DNA from: Odoribacteraceae bacterium
Lineage (GTDB): Bacteria; Bacteroidota; Bacteroidia; Bacteroidales; Marinifilaceae
Reading direction: 5' to 3'
Assembly: GCA_031279175.1 (NCBI GenBank)
Contig: JAITJA010000204.1
Location: 1-6,821 of the forward strand
Length of the DNA stretch: 6,821 nucleotides
Every line of letters begins with the position of its first letter. Positions within the stretch are counted from its first letter, which is position 1. The notes beneath the pieces are model-generated. The model made no database searches. It was not told the DNA's origin and saw nothing but the letters and a program-made list of their open reading frames with translations. This document shows, piece by piece, positions 1-6,512 of this stretch. The translations under genes and the position numbers were made by a program.

Positions 1-386
<386 letters not shown>

Positions 387-388
387 CA

Positions 389-534
389 GGGGGGATGACA
401 ATGGGAATAGCAGGGGAATGACAGTGGGGAATGACAGTGGGAATGACAATGGGGAATGACAGTGGGAATAGCAATGGGAATGACAGGGGAATGACAGGGA
501 ACGGTAGGGAACGGCAGGGAACGGCAGGGAACGT
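389..534 (+). repeat. G-rich degenerate minisatellite, 10-13 bp units
   Basis: About thirteen head-to-tail units, each starting with GG to GGGG (six G in the first), fill this stretch. The left part is built on GGGAATGACAGT and variants (AATGACAAT, AATAGCAAT), mostly 11-13 bp long. The last units shorten to 10 bp, GGAACGGCAG and a variant. All G runs lie on the plus strand, and C runs are absent until the C9 tract that follows. Evenly spaced GGG runs with loops of roughly 8-9 nt could form long-loop G-quadruplexes on the plus strand. Any read-through transcript from rimM would carry the C-rich complement. The unit length is not a multiple of three and varies, so it is not a coding repeat. Confidence 0.9.
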
Positions 535-555
535 GCAATGACATTGCCCCCCCCC
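535..555 (-). terminator. Possible 3' hairpin and G9 tract after rimM
   Basis: GCAATG and its exact reverse complement CATTGC are separated by one base (535-547), and a run of nine C overlaps and follows (547-555). Read in the direction of rimM transcription, this is G9 followed by a short stem (GCAAT, loop GTC, ATTGC), 10 bp after the rimM stop. A stem this short would be weak, and no U-run follows, so it is not a textbook intrinsic terminator. It is listed because it is the only structured element immediately 3' of the operon. It could equally be the end of the adjacent minisatellite. Confidence 0.25.
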
Positions 556-565
556 GTTTCGCGTC

Positions 566-1111
566 TCAGTAATTTAATTCTTTTAGCTCGAGGGGGATTT
601 CCACGCGCAGGAGGCGCTCCCCGGGCACGATCTCCTTGATGTACGCGCCGGAGAAAGGCAGCAGGATCTCCCGGGAGTGCAGGCGGATAGAGAGGAGAAT
701 GTTCCCGGCATAATTCGCCGCGTCGACGACCTCCCCGGTCTCTCCCGTCAGCAGGTCGAGCGCGGAAAAACCAATCACGTCGGGCAGCCCGGGCAGGGGT
801 ACATGTTCATGTTCTTCTTCCTCGACCCCCGGCCTCTCTTCCCTCGCGAAGAGATCGAGCCCGGCGATCCGCCCGGCCTGCTCGATGGAGTCGATGTAGT
901 CGAATTTCACGATAAACGAGGTGGCATTGCGACGGGTAACGCCCCCGCGCGCGATGTAAAAAGGAACCGGCGCCCCTTCTAAATGAAGGAACACCGGTTC
1001 GGTGGGTTGGAACGAGCGAAGATCGCGGCCCGTGTAGACGATCACCTCTCCCCGCGAACGGTACGGGTGACCGATCTTTCCTATGCTCGCGTGATCTTTC
1101 TCGTCGATCAT
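566..1111 (-). CDS. rimM: Ribosome maturation factor RimM
   Basis: RimM binds S19 in the head of the 30S subunit and helps late 16S rRNA maturation and 30S assembly. The 181-residue product has the normal family length and the two expected domains. The N-terminal RimM beta-barrel spans about residues 8-95, opening with IGKIGHPYRSRGEV, the family's GxIxxxxGxxGEV pattern. The C-terminal PRC-barrel spans about 108-178, with GETGEVVDA and the closing LLPFSGAYIKEI...LRVEIPLEL strand pattern. The two are joined by an acidic linker, VEEEEHEH. It starts 12 bp after the rpsP stop, so it is the second gene of a leftward operon under the rpsP promoter. Pairing with rpsP fits because both act on 30S assembly. 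The trmD and rplS genes that follow rimM in many bacteria are absent; satellite DNA follows instead. The start could be the ATG used here or slightly internal, but no better upstream start exists. Confidence 0.93.
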   Translation of the reverse strand: MIDEKDHASIGKIGHPYRSRGEVIVYTGRDLRSFQPTEPVFLHLEGAPVPFYIARGGVTRRNATSFIVKFDYIDSIEQAGRIAGLDLFAREERPGVEEEEHEHVPLPGLPDVIGFSALDLLTGETGEVVDAANYAGNILLSIRLHSREILLPFSGAYIKEIVPGERLLRVEIPLELKELNY

Positions 1112-1123
1112 CCTTGTCTCGCG

Positions 1124-1894
1124 TTATTCCGCGGCGGGAGCCTCGGTAGCAGGAGTCTCCGCAACGGGAGCCTCGGTAGCAGGAGCCTCCGCGACGACAG
1201 GCGCTTCCTCGACAACCGCGGGGGCTTCCTCGACGGCAACGGGAACCTCGGTAGCGGGAGTCTCCGCGACGACAGGCGCTTCCTCGACAACCGCGGGAGC
1301 TTCCTCGACGGCGGCGGGAGCCTCTACCTTGGCGGCGGCTTCTGCCTCGGCAGCAGCGGCGGCGATACTCTCGTTAGCAGCGTTCTCGATCTCGGCCCGC
1401 GCTGCTGCTGCGGCCTTGGCTTTCTCGGCGGCGATCTCTGCCAGTTTCTTGGCGATCACCTCGGCGCGAGCCTCCTTTATTTTTGTTTCGGCCTCGAGCC
1501 GCGCGTTATCCTTGCTTTTCTTCTCGTCCATCAGGCCCGCGATCTTGGTTCGAATCTTGTTCACCTTCTCCTTTTTCCACTCCTCGAACTTCTCGTTGGC
1601 GGTAGCCTCGTCGAAAGCGCCTTTCTTGACCCCTCCTTGCAGGTGTCTTTTCAGTAACACGCCCTCGTGCGAGAGGATCCACCGCGCCGTGTCGGTAGGT
1701 TGCGCCCCGACGGATAGCCAGTACAACGCCCGGTCGATATCCAGGTCGATAGTCGCGGGATCGGTAATCGGGTTATAAGATCCGATCCGCTCGATATAGC
1801 GCCCGTCTCGCGGCGCCCTGCTGTCAGCTACCACTACATGGTAGAAAGGTTTGGACTTCCGTCCGTGTCTTGCTAATCTAATTTTAGTTGCCAT
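1124..1894 (-). CDS. rpsP: 30S ribosomal protein S16 with long Ala/Glu/Pro tail
   Basis: S16 is an early-binding small-subunit protein that stabilises the 5' domain of 16S rRNA. Residues 1 to about 85 are the canonical core: MATKIRLARHGRKSKPFYHV, VADSRAPRDGRYIERIGSYNP, the DIDRALYWLSVGAQPTDTA segment and an RWILSHEGVLLKRHL end. The protein is 256 residues, whereas the classical form (for example in E. coli) is about 80-90. The extra part is a charged, probably helical segment (about 100-190, Lys/Glu/Ala-rich), then a low-complexity tail of EAPAVVEE and ATEAPV repeats (191-256). Alanine-rich S16 tails are known in Bacteroidota, but this one seems long and was recently extended by the 75-bp duplication listed separately. 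The start is firm: the N-terminus matches the family, and a consensus promoter lies about 40 bp upstream. No Shine-Dalgarno is seen, only an A-rich leader, as is usual in this phylum. First gene of the rpsP-rimM operon. Confidence 0.96.
   Translation of the reverse strand: MATKIRLARHGRKSKPFYHVVVADSRAPRDGRYIERIGSYNPITDPATIDLDIDRALYWLSVGAQPTDTARWILSHEGVLLKRHLQGGVKKGAFDEATANEKFEEWKKEKVNKIRTKIAGLMDEKKSKDNARLEAETKIKEARAEVIAKKLAEIAAEKAKAAAAARAEIENAANESIAAAAAEAEAAAKVEAPAAVEEAPAVVEEAPVVAETPATEVPVAVEEAPAVVEEAPVVAEAPATEAPVAETPATEAPAAE
1163..1312 (-). repeat. 75-bp tandem duplication within rpsP tail
   Basis: The segments 1238-1312 and 1163-1237 are adjacent direct repeats of 75 bp that differ at only about four positions. 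They encode residues 195-219 and 220-244 of S16, each reading AVEEAPAVVEEAPVVAE and then a PATE(V/A)PV ending. A shortened echo, AETPATEAPAAE, closes the protein. The unit is exactly 25 codons, so the frame is kept. The high nucleotide identity points to a recent duplication by slippage or unequal exchange, and copy number may vary between strains. Confidence 0.93.
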
Positions 1895-1920
1895 TGTTGT
1901 TTGATTTTTAATGTAACGTT

Positions 1921-1935
1921 CCTATTCTCGATAGG
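1921..1935 (-). promoter_or_regulatory. Small hairpin at predicted 5' end of rpsP mRNA
   Basis: CCTAT and ATAGG flank a five-base loop, giving a 5-bp stem at or next to the transcription start predicted from the -7 box at 1941-1948. The remaining leader up to the rpsP ATG is A-rich and unstructured. A 5'-terminal stem can stabilise mRNA or take part in control of ribosomal protein genes. Here that is inference only, and a 5-bp stem can arise by chance. Confidence 0.35.
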
Positions 1936-1940
1936 CGGGG

Positions 1941-1970
1941 CAAAGGTATAATAAAAGTATTCATTGTCAA
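1941..1970 (-). promoter_or_regulatory. Bacteroidota-type promoter for rpsP-rimM
   Basis: Read on the minus strand, TTG (1968-1970, within TTGACA) is followed by 19 bp and then TACCTTTG (1941-1948). This matches the Bacteroides housekeeping consensus, TTG at about -33 and TAnnTTTG at about -7, in sequence and spacing. The expected start of transcription is near 1934, giving a leader of about 40 nt before the rpsP ATG. The element lies in the 92-bp gap between the acyl-CoA synthetase stop and rpsP, so the ribosomal pair can be transcribed independently of the metabolic genes upstream. It is also the best phylum marker in the window. Confidence 0.85.
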
Positions 1971-1986
1971 CTACCCGTCGCGATTT

Positions 1987-4053
1987 TTACCCGCGTTGTC
2001 TCTCCACCCGCACGCGCGCGTCGACGGCCACGACCCCCGCGCGCGTTCCCAGGAGGGGATTCAGGTCCATCTCGAAGATCTCCGGGGCCACCGTCACCAG
2101 CACCGACACGCGCGCCACCGTCTCGGCGAAATGCTCCTCGTTCACCGGCTCTTGCCCGCGCGCGCCCTGGATCATCTTGTAAGCGCGTAGCTCGCGGATC
2201 AGCGCGAGCGCCTCGTCCGCGGCGAAGGGGGCCAGGCTCGCCTTCACGTCCTTCAGCACCTCTATGAAGATGCCGCCGAGACCGTAGAGGACGGTATGCC
2301 CGAACTTGTCGTCGCGCTTTGCCCCGATGAAAACCTCGGCGCCGCGTAACTGCCGCGCCAGCGTGACGGCGCGGGTATCCTTGATGCACATCATCCTCCG
2401 GAACTCGCGGCGTACCTCTTCCTCGCTGCTCACGCCGAGCGCGACGCCGCCAACATCCGACTTGTGTACCGGTCCCACGACCTTCATCACCAGCGGGAAG
2501 CCAATCCACGCGGCCACGCGCGCGGCCTCCTCCTCGTTGTTGGCGATTCCCTCCGGCGCGCGGGCGATGCCGGCAGCGTCGAGCAACCGGTGTACCTCGC
2601 CGGGAGAGAGGTAGCCGTCGCCGGAGCTATCAATGACGGCGCGAATGGCCGCGACGTCTACCGGCGGTAGTCCCGGGGATACCGGGCGCGGGGGCGGCGT
2701 CCGGAAGACCTTGCACAAGGCCTCGCCAAAGAGTACCTCGTCGGGGAAATAGGCGCGGCCCCTGGCGACGAAGGCATTGATCTCCTCGCGCACGTATTGT
2801 AGCGACGGGAAGACGGGGTATATCGGCTTGCGCGAGGTGCTCATCTTCCGGTCGAGCAGCTCGTAGACGTCGTGCACGGGGAAGAGGCCGGGGCTACCGA
2901 AGATGACGGCCATCGCGTCGATGCCGTCGAAGTCGTCGTTGCAGGCGTCGATGATATACCCCAGCTGCCCGGCAGTACCGGTAGCGAGGAAGTCCACCGG
3001 GTTTCCCGTCGACGACCCGGGGAAGAGCCTCGCCAGCAGCTCCGCGGCCTTGTCTCCCTCGATGCGCGGCACTTCCATCCCGCCGTTCGAGAGGGCGTCC
3101 GTCAGCATCACGGCGGGGCCGCCGGCGTGCGTGATCACGGCCATGTTTTTCCCGCGAGCTTCCGGGTAGGTAAAGATCCCGGCGACGGTCATCAGCTCGT
3201 CGCGCCCGTGACACCGGACGATGCCCGCGGCCCGGAACAACGCGTCCACGGCAATATCGGGGCTGGCCAACGCCCCCGTGTGCGAGGAGGCGGCGCGACT
3301 ACCGGCAGCAGATCCCCCCGACTTGATGGCGGCGAGGCGACATCCCTTGCGCGCCAGCGACGCGGCATGTTTCAGCAACTTCGCCGGCTTGTCGATGCTC
3401 TCCATGTACAGCAGCTTGATCCGCGCGCTACGTTCCGGGTCGAACGACTCGTCCAGGAACTCCAGCACCTCCTCCACGCCTACCCGCGCGGAGTTGCCGA
3501 CGGAGAACATGCTATTGAACTTGATCCCCTTCTGCATCCCGGCGTCCATGATAAAGATCGCGGTAGCCCCAGACCCGGAGATCAGGTCCACGCCGGTGGG
3601 GTCGAGGCGCGGCGTCGGGGAGGTAAACGCCCCGTTGTAATTGCTCGTCAGCACGCCGATGCAATTCGGCCCGATCAACGTGCCGCCGACGGAATCGATT
3701 GTCTCCGCGACTTGCCGCTCGAGCCGCGCCCCCTCTTCTCCCTCCTCGTGGAAGCCGGCGGAGAGGATGATAAACGCCCGCGTCCCCTTCTCGCGGGCCA
3801 GCACCTCGACGACTTCCGGGCAATACCGGGCAGCGATCGCGAGGATCGCCATCTCCACCGCCGGCAGCTCCCGCGCGTCCTTGCACGCGACGATCCCCTG
3901 CACGCGGTCGGCCTTCGGGTTCACCACGTGTATCTTCCCCTTGAACGTCCCGTCCTTCAGGTTTCTCAGCACGGCCCCTCCCGGCTTGTACGGGTCGTCC
4001 GACCCTCCCACGACGACGATGCTCGCCGGGTTCATCAATTCTTTCGCGATCAT
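1987..4053 (-). CDS. Acetate--CoA ligase (ADP-forming) family protein, fused subunits
   Basis: Family members interconvert acyl-CoA + ADP + Pi and acid + CoA + ATP, usually acetate, yielding ATP by substrate-level phosphorylation. The 688 residues carry both halves of the enzyme in one chain. The CoA-binding Rossmann domain is about 5-130 (SIVVVGGSDDPYKPGGAVLRNL; GPNCIGV at 128-134). The succinyl-CoA-ligase-like domains are about 150-455 (DLISGSGATA; KSGGSAAGSRAASSHTGALA). The ATP-grasp domain is about 465-688 (GFPLVMKVVGPVHKSDVGGV; GLGGIFIEVLKDV; EMDLNPL). His258 in SSHTGA fits the phosphorylated active-site histidine, and Glu218 in YMES the partner glutamate of the alpha-type domain. The start gives the family's usual N-terminus. 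It begins 9 bp after the fbp stop, so the two are very likely co-transcribed. The true substrate (acetate, propionate, branched or aryl acids) cannot be told from sequence, so no gene symbol is given. Confidence 0.9.
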   Translation of the reverse strand: MIAKELMNPASIVVVGGSDDPYKPGGAVLRNLKDGTFKGKIHVVNPKADRVQGIVACKDARELPAVEMAILAIAARYCPEVVEVLAREKGTRAFIILSAGFHEEGEEGARLERQVAETIDSVGGTLIGPNCIGVLTSNYNGAFTSPTPRLDPTGVDLISGSGATAIFIMDAGMQKGIKFNSMFSVGNSARVGVEEVLEFLDESFDPERSARIKLLYMESIDKPAKLLKHAASLARKGCRLAAIKSGGSAAGSRAASSHTGALASPDIAVDALFRAAGIVRCHGRDELMTVAGIFTYPEARGKNMAVITHAGGPAVMLTDALSNGGMEVPRIEGDKAAELLARLFPGSSTGNPVDFLATGTAGQLGYIIDACNDDFDGIDAMAVIFGSPGLFPVHDVYELLDRKMSTSRKPIYPVFPSLQYVREEINAFVARGRAYFPDEVLFGEALCKVFRTPPPRPVSPGLPPVDVAAIRAVIDSSGDGYLSPGEVHRLLDAAGIARAPEGIANNEEEAARVAAWIGFPLVMKVVGPVHKSDVGGVALGVSSEEEVRREFRRMMCIKDTRAVTLARQLRGAEVFIGAKRDDKFGHTVLYGLGGIFIEVLKDVKASLAPFAADEALALIRELRAYKMIQGARGQEPVNEEHFAETVARVSVLVTVAPEIFEMDLNPLLGTRAGVVAVDARVRVERQRG

Positions 4054-4062
4054 ATTCTCGGT

Positions 4063-5082
4063 TTAAATGTTATTGAAAAACTCCAGGAACTCCATCAGCT
4101 TCCGCGTCATCTCCCGCGAGCCCGCGTAGAACGGTACTCGCTGGTGCAACGACCCCGGGACAAGCTCCAGCACCCGCCGCGTCCCGTCCGTGGCCATCCC
4201 GCCGGACTGCTCCGCGATAAACGCCACCGGGTTGCACTCGTACACCAACCTCAGCTTCCCCTCCGGGTACGCGTTCGTCTCCGGGTAGAGAAACAGCCCG
4301 CCGTGCAGCATGTTCCGGTGATAATCGGCCACCAGCGAACCGATATACCGCGACGTGTACGGGCGTCCCCCCTCCTCGTCGATCTCCTGGCAATACTTTA
4401 TATATTTCTTCACCCCCACGGGGAAGTTCACGTAGTTCCCCTCGTTGATCGAGTAAATACGCCCCCGCGCCGGCGTCTGGACGAGGGGATGCGAGAGGCA
4501 AAACTCCCCGATCGACGTGTCCAGCGTGAAGCCATTCACGCCCCGTCCCGCCGTGTACACCAGCATCGTCGACGAACCGTAGATCACGTAGCCCGCCGCG
4601 ATCTGCTCCGTGCCGACCTGCAGGAAGTCCGACTCCACCGGGCACTCCCCGACGGCCGACTTCCGGCGGTAGATCGAGAAGATCGTCCCCACCGACACGT
4701 TCGCGTCTATATTACTCGAGCCGTCAAGCGGGTCCATGCACGCGACGTATTTCCCTTCACGGCACAACTCCTCGTCAAATACCACGATCCCCTCGTTCTC
4801 CTCCGTCGCCACGCCGCAACACTCCCCGCTCGCCCGCAGCTCGTCCATGAACGTCGCGTTGGCGAACACGTCCAGCTTCTGCTGGTTCTCTCCCTGCACG
4901 TTCACCGTACCGACGCGCCCCAGGATGTCTACCAGACCGGCCTTGTTTACCTCCCGGTGCACCTTCTTGGCCGCGATCCCGACGTGATGCAATAGCCGCG
5001 AGAACTCTCCCGTCGCGCCGGGAATCTCAGCCTGGCGCTCGACGATGAACTGATTTAATGTGGTAACTTTATGCATGAACAT
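4063..5082 (-). CDS. fbp: Class I fructose-1,6-bisphosphatase
   Basis: Hydrolyses fructose-1,6-bisphosphate to fructose-6-phosphate and phosphate, the committed step of gluconeogenesis, in the cytoplasm. The 339 residues match the usual length (about 330-340). Hallmarks in order: GEN at 64-66 and QQKLDVFAN at 67-75, EEN at 94-96 (metal ligands), the signature DPLDGSSNID at 117-126 (Asp/Glu metal site), YGSS at 168-171, SINEGN at 211-216, RYIGSLVADYHRNMLHGG at 245-262, and KLRLVYECNP at 276-285 with the substrate-binding Lys and catalytic-site Glu. No key residue appears missing. The listed start gives MFMHKVTTL; the Met at residue 3 (5074-5076) is equally plausible, because MHKVTTLNQF resembles the usual family N-terminus. 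First gene of a leftward operon with the acyl-CoA synthetase, divergent from lysC. Class I enzymes are typically controlled by AMP; I did not verify the AMP site. Confidence 0.96.
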   Translation of the reverse strand: MFMHKVTTLNQFIVERQAEIPGATGEFSRLLHHVGIAAKKVHREVNKAGLVDILGRVGTVNVQGENQQKLDVFANATFMDELRASGECCGVATEENEGIVVFDEELCREGKYVACMDPLDGSSNIDANVSVGTIFSIYRRKSAVGECPVESDFLQVGTEQIAAGYVIYGSSTMLVYTAGRGVNGFTLDTSIGEFCLSHPLVQTPARGRIYSINEGNYVNFPVGVKKYIKYCQEIDEEGGRPYTSRYIGSLVADYHRNMLHGGLFLYPETNAYPEGKLRLVYECNPVAFIAEQSGGMATDGTRRVLELVPGSLHQRVPFYAGSREMTRKLMEFLEFFNNI

Positions 5083-5095
5083 GACACTAAATGAT

Positions 5096-5103
5096 TACTT
5101 TTG
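5096..5103 (+). promoter_or_regulatory. Isolated -7-like box upstream of lysC
   Basis: TACTTTTG matches the Bacteroidota -7 consensus TAnnTTTG on the plus strand, about 115 bp before the lysC ATG. No TTG is found at the expected 19-21 bp upstream, which would lie inside the fbp start region. Use of this box would give a lysC leader of roughly 108 nt containing the 15-bp palindrome. No better lysC promoter is visible closer to the start codon. Confidence 0.25.
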
Positions 5104-5108
5104 CCTCG

Positions 5109-5142
5109 CGAATATACAATAAAAACAACACGCGGGTTACAA
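5109..5142 (-). promoter_or_regulatory. Weak candidate promoter for the fbp operon
   Basis: On the minus strand TATATTCG (5109-5116) matches TAnnTTTG at seven of eight positions. A TTG lies at 5140-5142, with a spacing of 23 bp rather than the usual 19-21. Transcription would begin near 5102, about 20-26 nt before the two possible fbp start codons. It lies in an AT-rich part of the divergent spacer, which fits a promoter, but the spacing is poor. Confidence 0.3.
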
Positions 5143-5172
5143 TCCGGCAAACAGTAACAGGCCCGACGTAAT

Positions 5173-5187
5173 GTTTAACGGTTAAAC
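5173..5187. promoter_or_regulatory. Perfect 15-bp palindrome in fbp/lysC spacer, possible operator
   Basis: GTTTAAC, a single G, then GTTAAAC is a perfect inverted repeat with 7-bp arms. It sits 30 bp before the lysC start and about 90 bp before the fbp start, in a spacer shared by two divergent genes. The length and near-zero spacing look like a binding site for a dimeric transcription factor rather than an RNA hairpin, since the loop is too small. I do not recognise the cognate regulator, and only one copy is seen. Confidence 0.45.
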
Positions 5188-5217
5188 GCCACCTTTACTT
5201 GTAAACTATAACAGCAC

Positions 5218-6471
5218 ATGGAGATATTTAAATTCGGCGGGGCATCCGTCAAGGATGCCTCGGGCGTGAAAAAACTCGCCGCGATCGTCAAGAAACACGA
5301 GGGACAACTGGTCGTCGTCGTCTCGGCAATGGGAAAAATGACCAACCTGCTCGAGCGGGTGTGCGAGGCGCGCGTCAAGAAGGACGCCCAACGCGCCGCG
5401 CTGCACCTCGACGAGTTACGGCTCTTCCACGCCGCGATTATCGCCGATCTTTTCCCCACCGGCAACGCCGCCGCCAGACGCCTCGAACGCGTCGTCACCG
5501 ACATCGAACGGATCCTCGACGAGGAGCTTTCTCCCGCCGGGTACGATCACGAGTACGACCGCCTGATCCCTTTCGGCGAGCTCCTCTCTACCGGCATCGT
5601 CTCCGATTACCTCGCCGCGAACGGCGTCGACAACCACTACGTCGACATCCGGAAGTACCTGCTCTCCGATCACTGTTACAGGAACGCTAACGTCGATCTT
5701 GAAGCCTCCCGCGCGCGCTGCCGAGAGGCTTTCCACTTCCGCGACGTCAACCGTTACGTCACGCAAGGGTTTATCGCCGGGACTACCGACGGACAAACCA
5801 CGACGCTCGGGCGCGAGGGGTCGGATTATACCGCCGCGCTCCTCGCTAATCTCCTCGACGCCTCGCGCGTTACCATCTGGAAGGACGTGCCAGGGGTCAT
5901 GAACGCCGACCCGAAGGAGTACCCCGCCGCCGTTATCATCAGCCAGATGCCGTACAAGGAAGCCATCGAACTCACGCATTTCGGCGCGAAAATTATCCAC
6001 CCGAAGACGATAAAACCCCTCCAGAACAAGGGCATCCCGCTACACGCCCGCTCGTTTCTCTATCCCGAGTCCACCGGAACTGTCATCCGGGATTTCGATC
6101 ACTGGATCGATCTGCCACCGGTCTATATTAACAAGGAGGATCAACTGCTCCTGACGCTTACTCCTCGCGACTTCTCGTTTATCGCCGAGGAGAAGCTGAG
6201 CCGCGTCTTCTCCATCCTCGCCCGCTACAGGCTCAAGTTGAATCTCATGCAGAATTCCGCCATCAGTTTCACGTTCTGTGTCGACAATCATCCCGCTATC
6301 CTCCCCGATTTTATCCGCGAGTTGCAGCAGGAGTTCGGCGTCCGCTATAACGATAACGTGCGCCTTGTCACCATCCGGCATTATACCGACGAGATGATCC
6401 GGGAGATTATCGGCGATCGTGTTGTCCTCGTCGAGCAGCGTAGCCGCTCTACCGCGCAATTCGTTATCTGA
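5218..6471 (+). CDS. lysC: Aspartate kinase, monofunctional
   Basis: Phosphorylates L-aspartate to 4-aspartyl phosphate, the first step towards lysine/diaminopimelate, threonine and methionine. The amino-acid-kinase domain (about 1-290) has KFGGAS at 5-10, VSAMGK at 35-40, GELLSTG at 120-126, TTTLGREGSDYTAALLA at 194-210, the WKDVPGVMNADP nucleotide-binding segment at 221-232 and EAIELTHFGAKIIHPKT at 248-264. The C-terminal part (about 305-417) is an ACT-type regulatory region, shorter than in E. coli LysC (417 versus 449 residues in all). There is no homoserine dehydrogenase domain, so it is not a ThrA/MetL fusion. The start gives the family N-terminus directly. No Shine-Dalgarno is seen. 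It stands alone: divergent from fbp and followed by a palindrome array instead of the next pathway gene. Which amino acid inhibits it cannot be told from sequence. Confidence 0.95.
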   Translation: MEIFKFGGASVKDASGVKKLAAIVKKHEGQLVVVVSAMGKMTNLLERVCEARVKKDAQRAALHLDELRLFHAAIIADLFPTGNAAARRLERVVTDIERILDEELSPAGYDHEYDRLIPFGELLSTGIVSDYLAANGVDNHYVDIRKYLLSDHCYRNANVDLEASRARCREAFHFRDVNRYVTQGFIAGTTDGQTTTLGREGSDYTAALLANLLDASRVTIWKDVPGVMNADPKEYPAAVIISQMPYKEAIELTHFGAKIIHPKTIKPLQNKGIPLHARSFLYPESTGTVIRDFDHWIDLPPVYINKEDQLLLTLTPRDFSFIAEEKLSRVFSILARYRLKLNLMQNSAISFTFCVDNHPAILPDFIRELQQEFGVRYNDNVRLVTIRHYTDEMIREIIGDRVVLVEQRSRSTAQFVI

Positions 6472-6512
6472 ATCCCGCGAGACTAAATCCCCACCGGAAC
6501 GTCCCGGTATCC
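6472..6512. other. Decayed leading edge of the palindrome array
   Basis: These 41 bp after the lysC stop contain fragments that resemble the array: AATCCCC, like the AATCCAC of the spacers, and CCGGAAC followed by TCCCGG, like an interrupted copy of the 18-bp element. The similarity is partial and the spacing does not match the 41-42 bp period. I read it as a degenerate first unit, which is inference. Confidence 0.35.

Noticed and set aside
983..1657. 224-residue plus-strand open frame rich in Gly, Leu, Asp and Arg repeats
   Set aside because: It is antisense to rpsP and rimM. Its repeats are simply the complement of the 75-bp duplication in the S16 tail.
2872..4995. 707-residue plus-strand open frame spanning two genes
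   Set aside because: It lies antisense to both the acyl-CoA synthetase and fbp, crosses their junction, and its translation is Arg/His/Pro-rich with no family features. It is a by-product of high GC at third codon positions.
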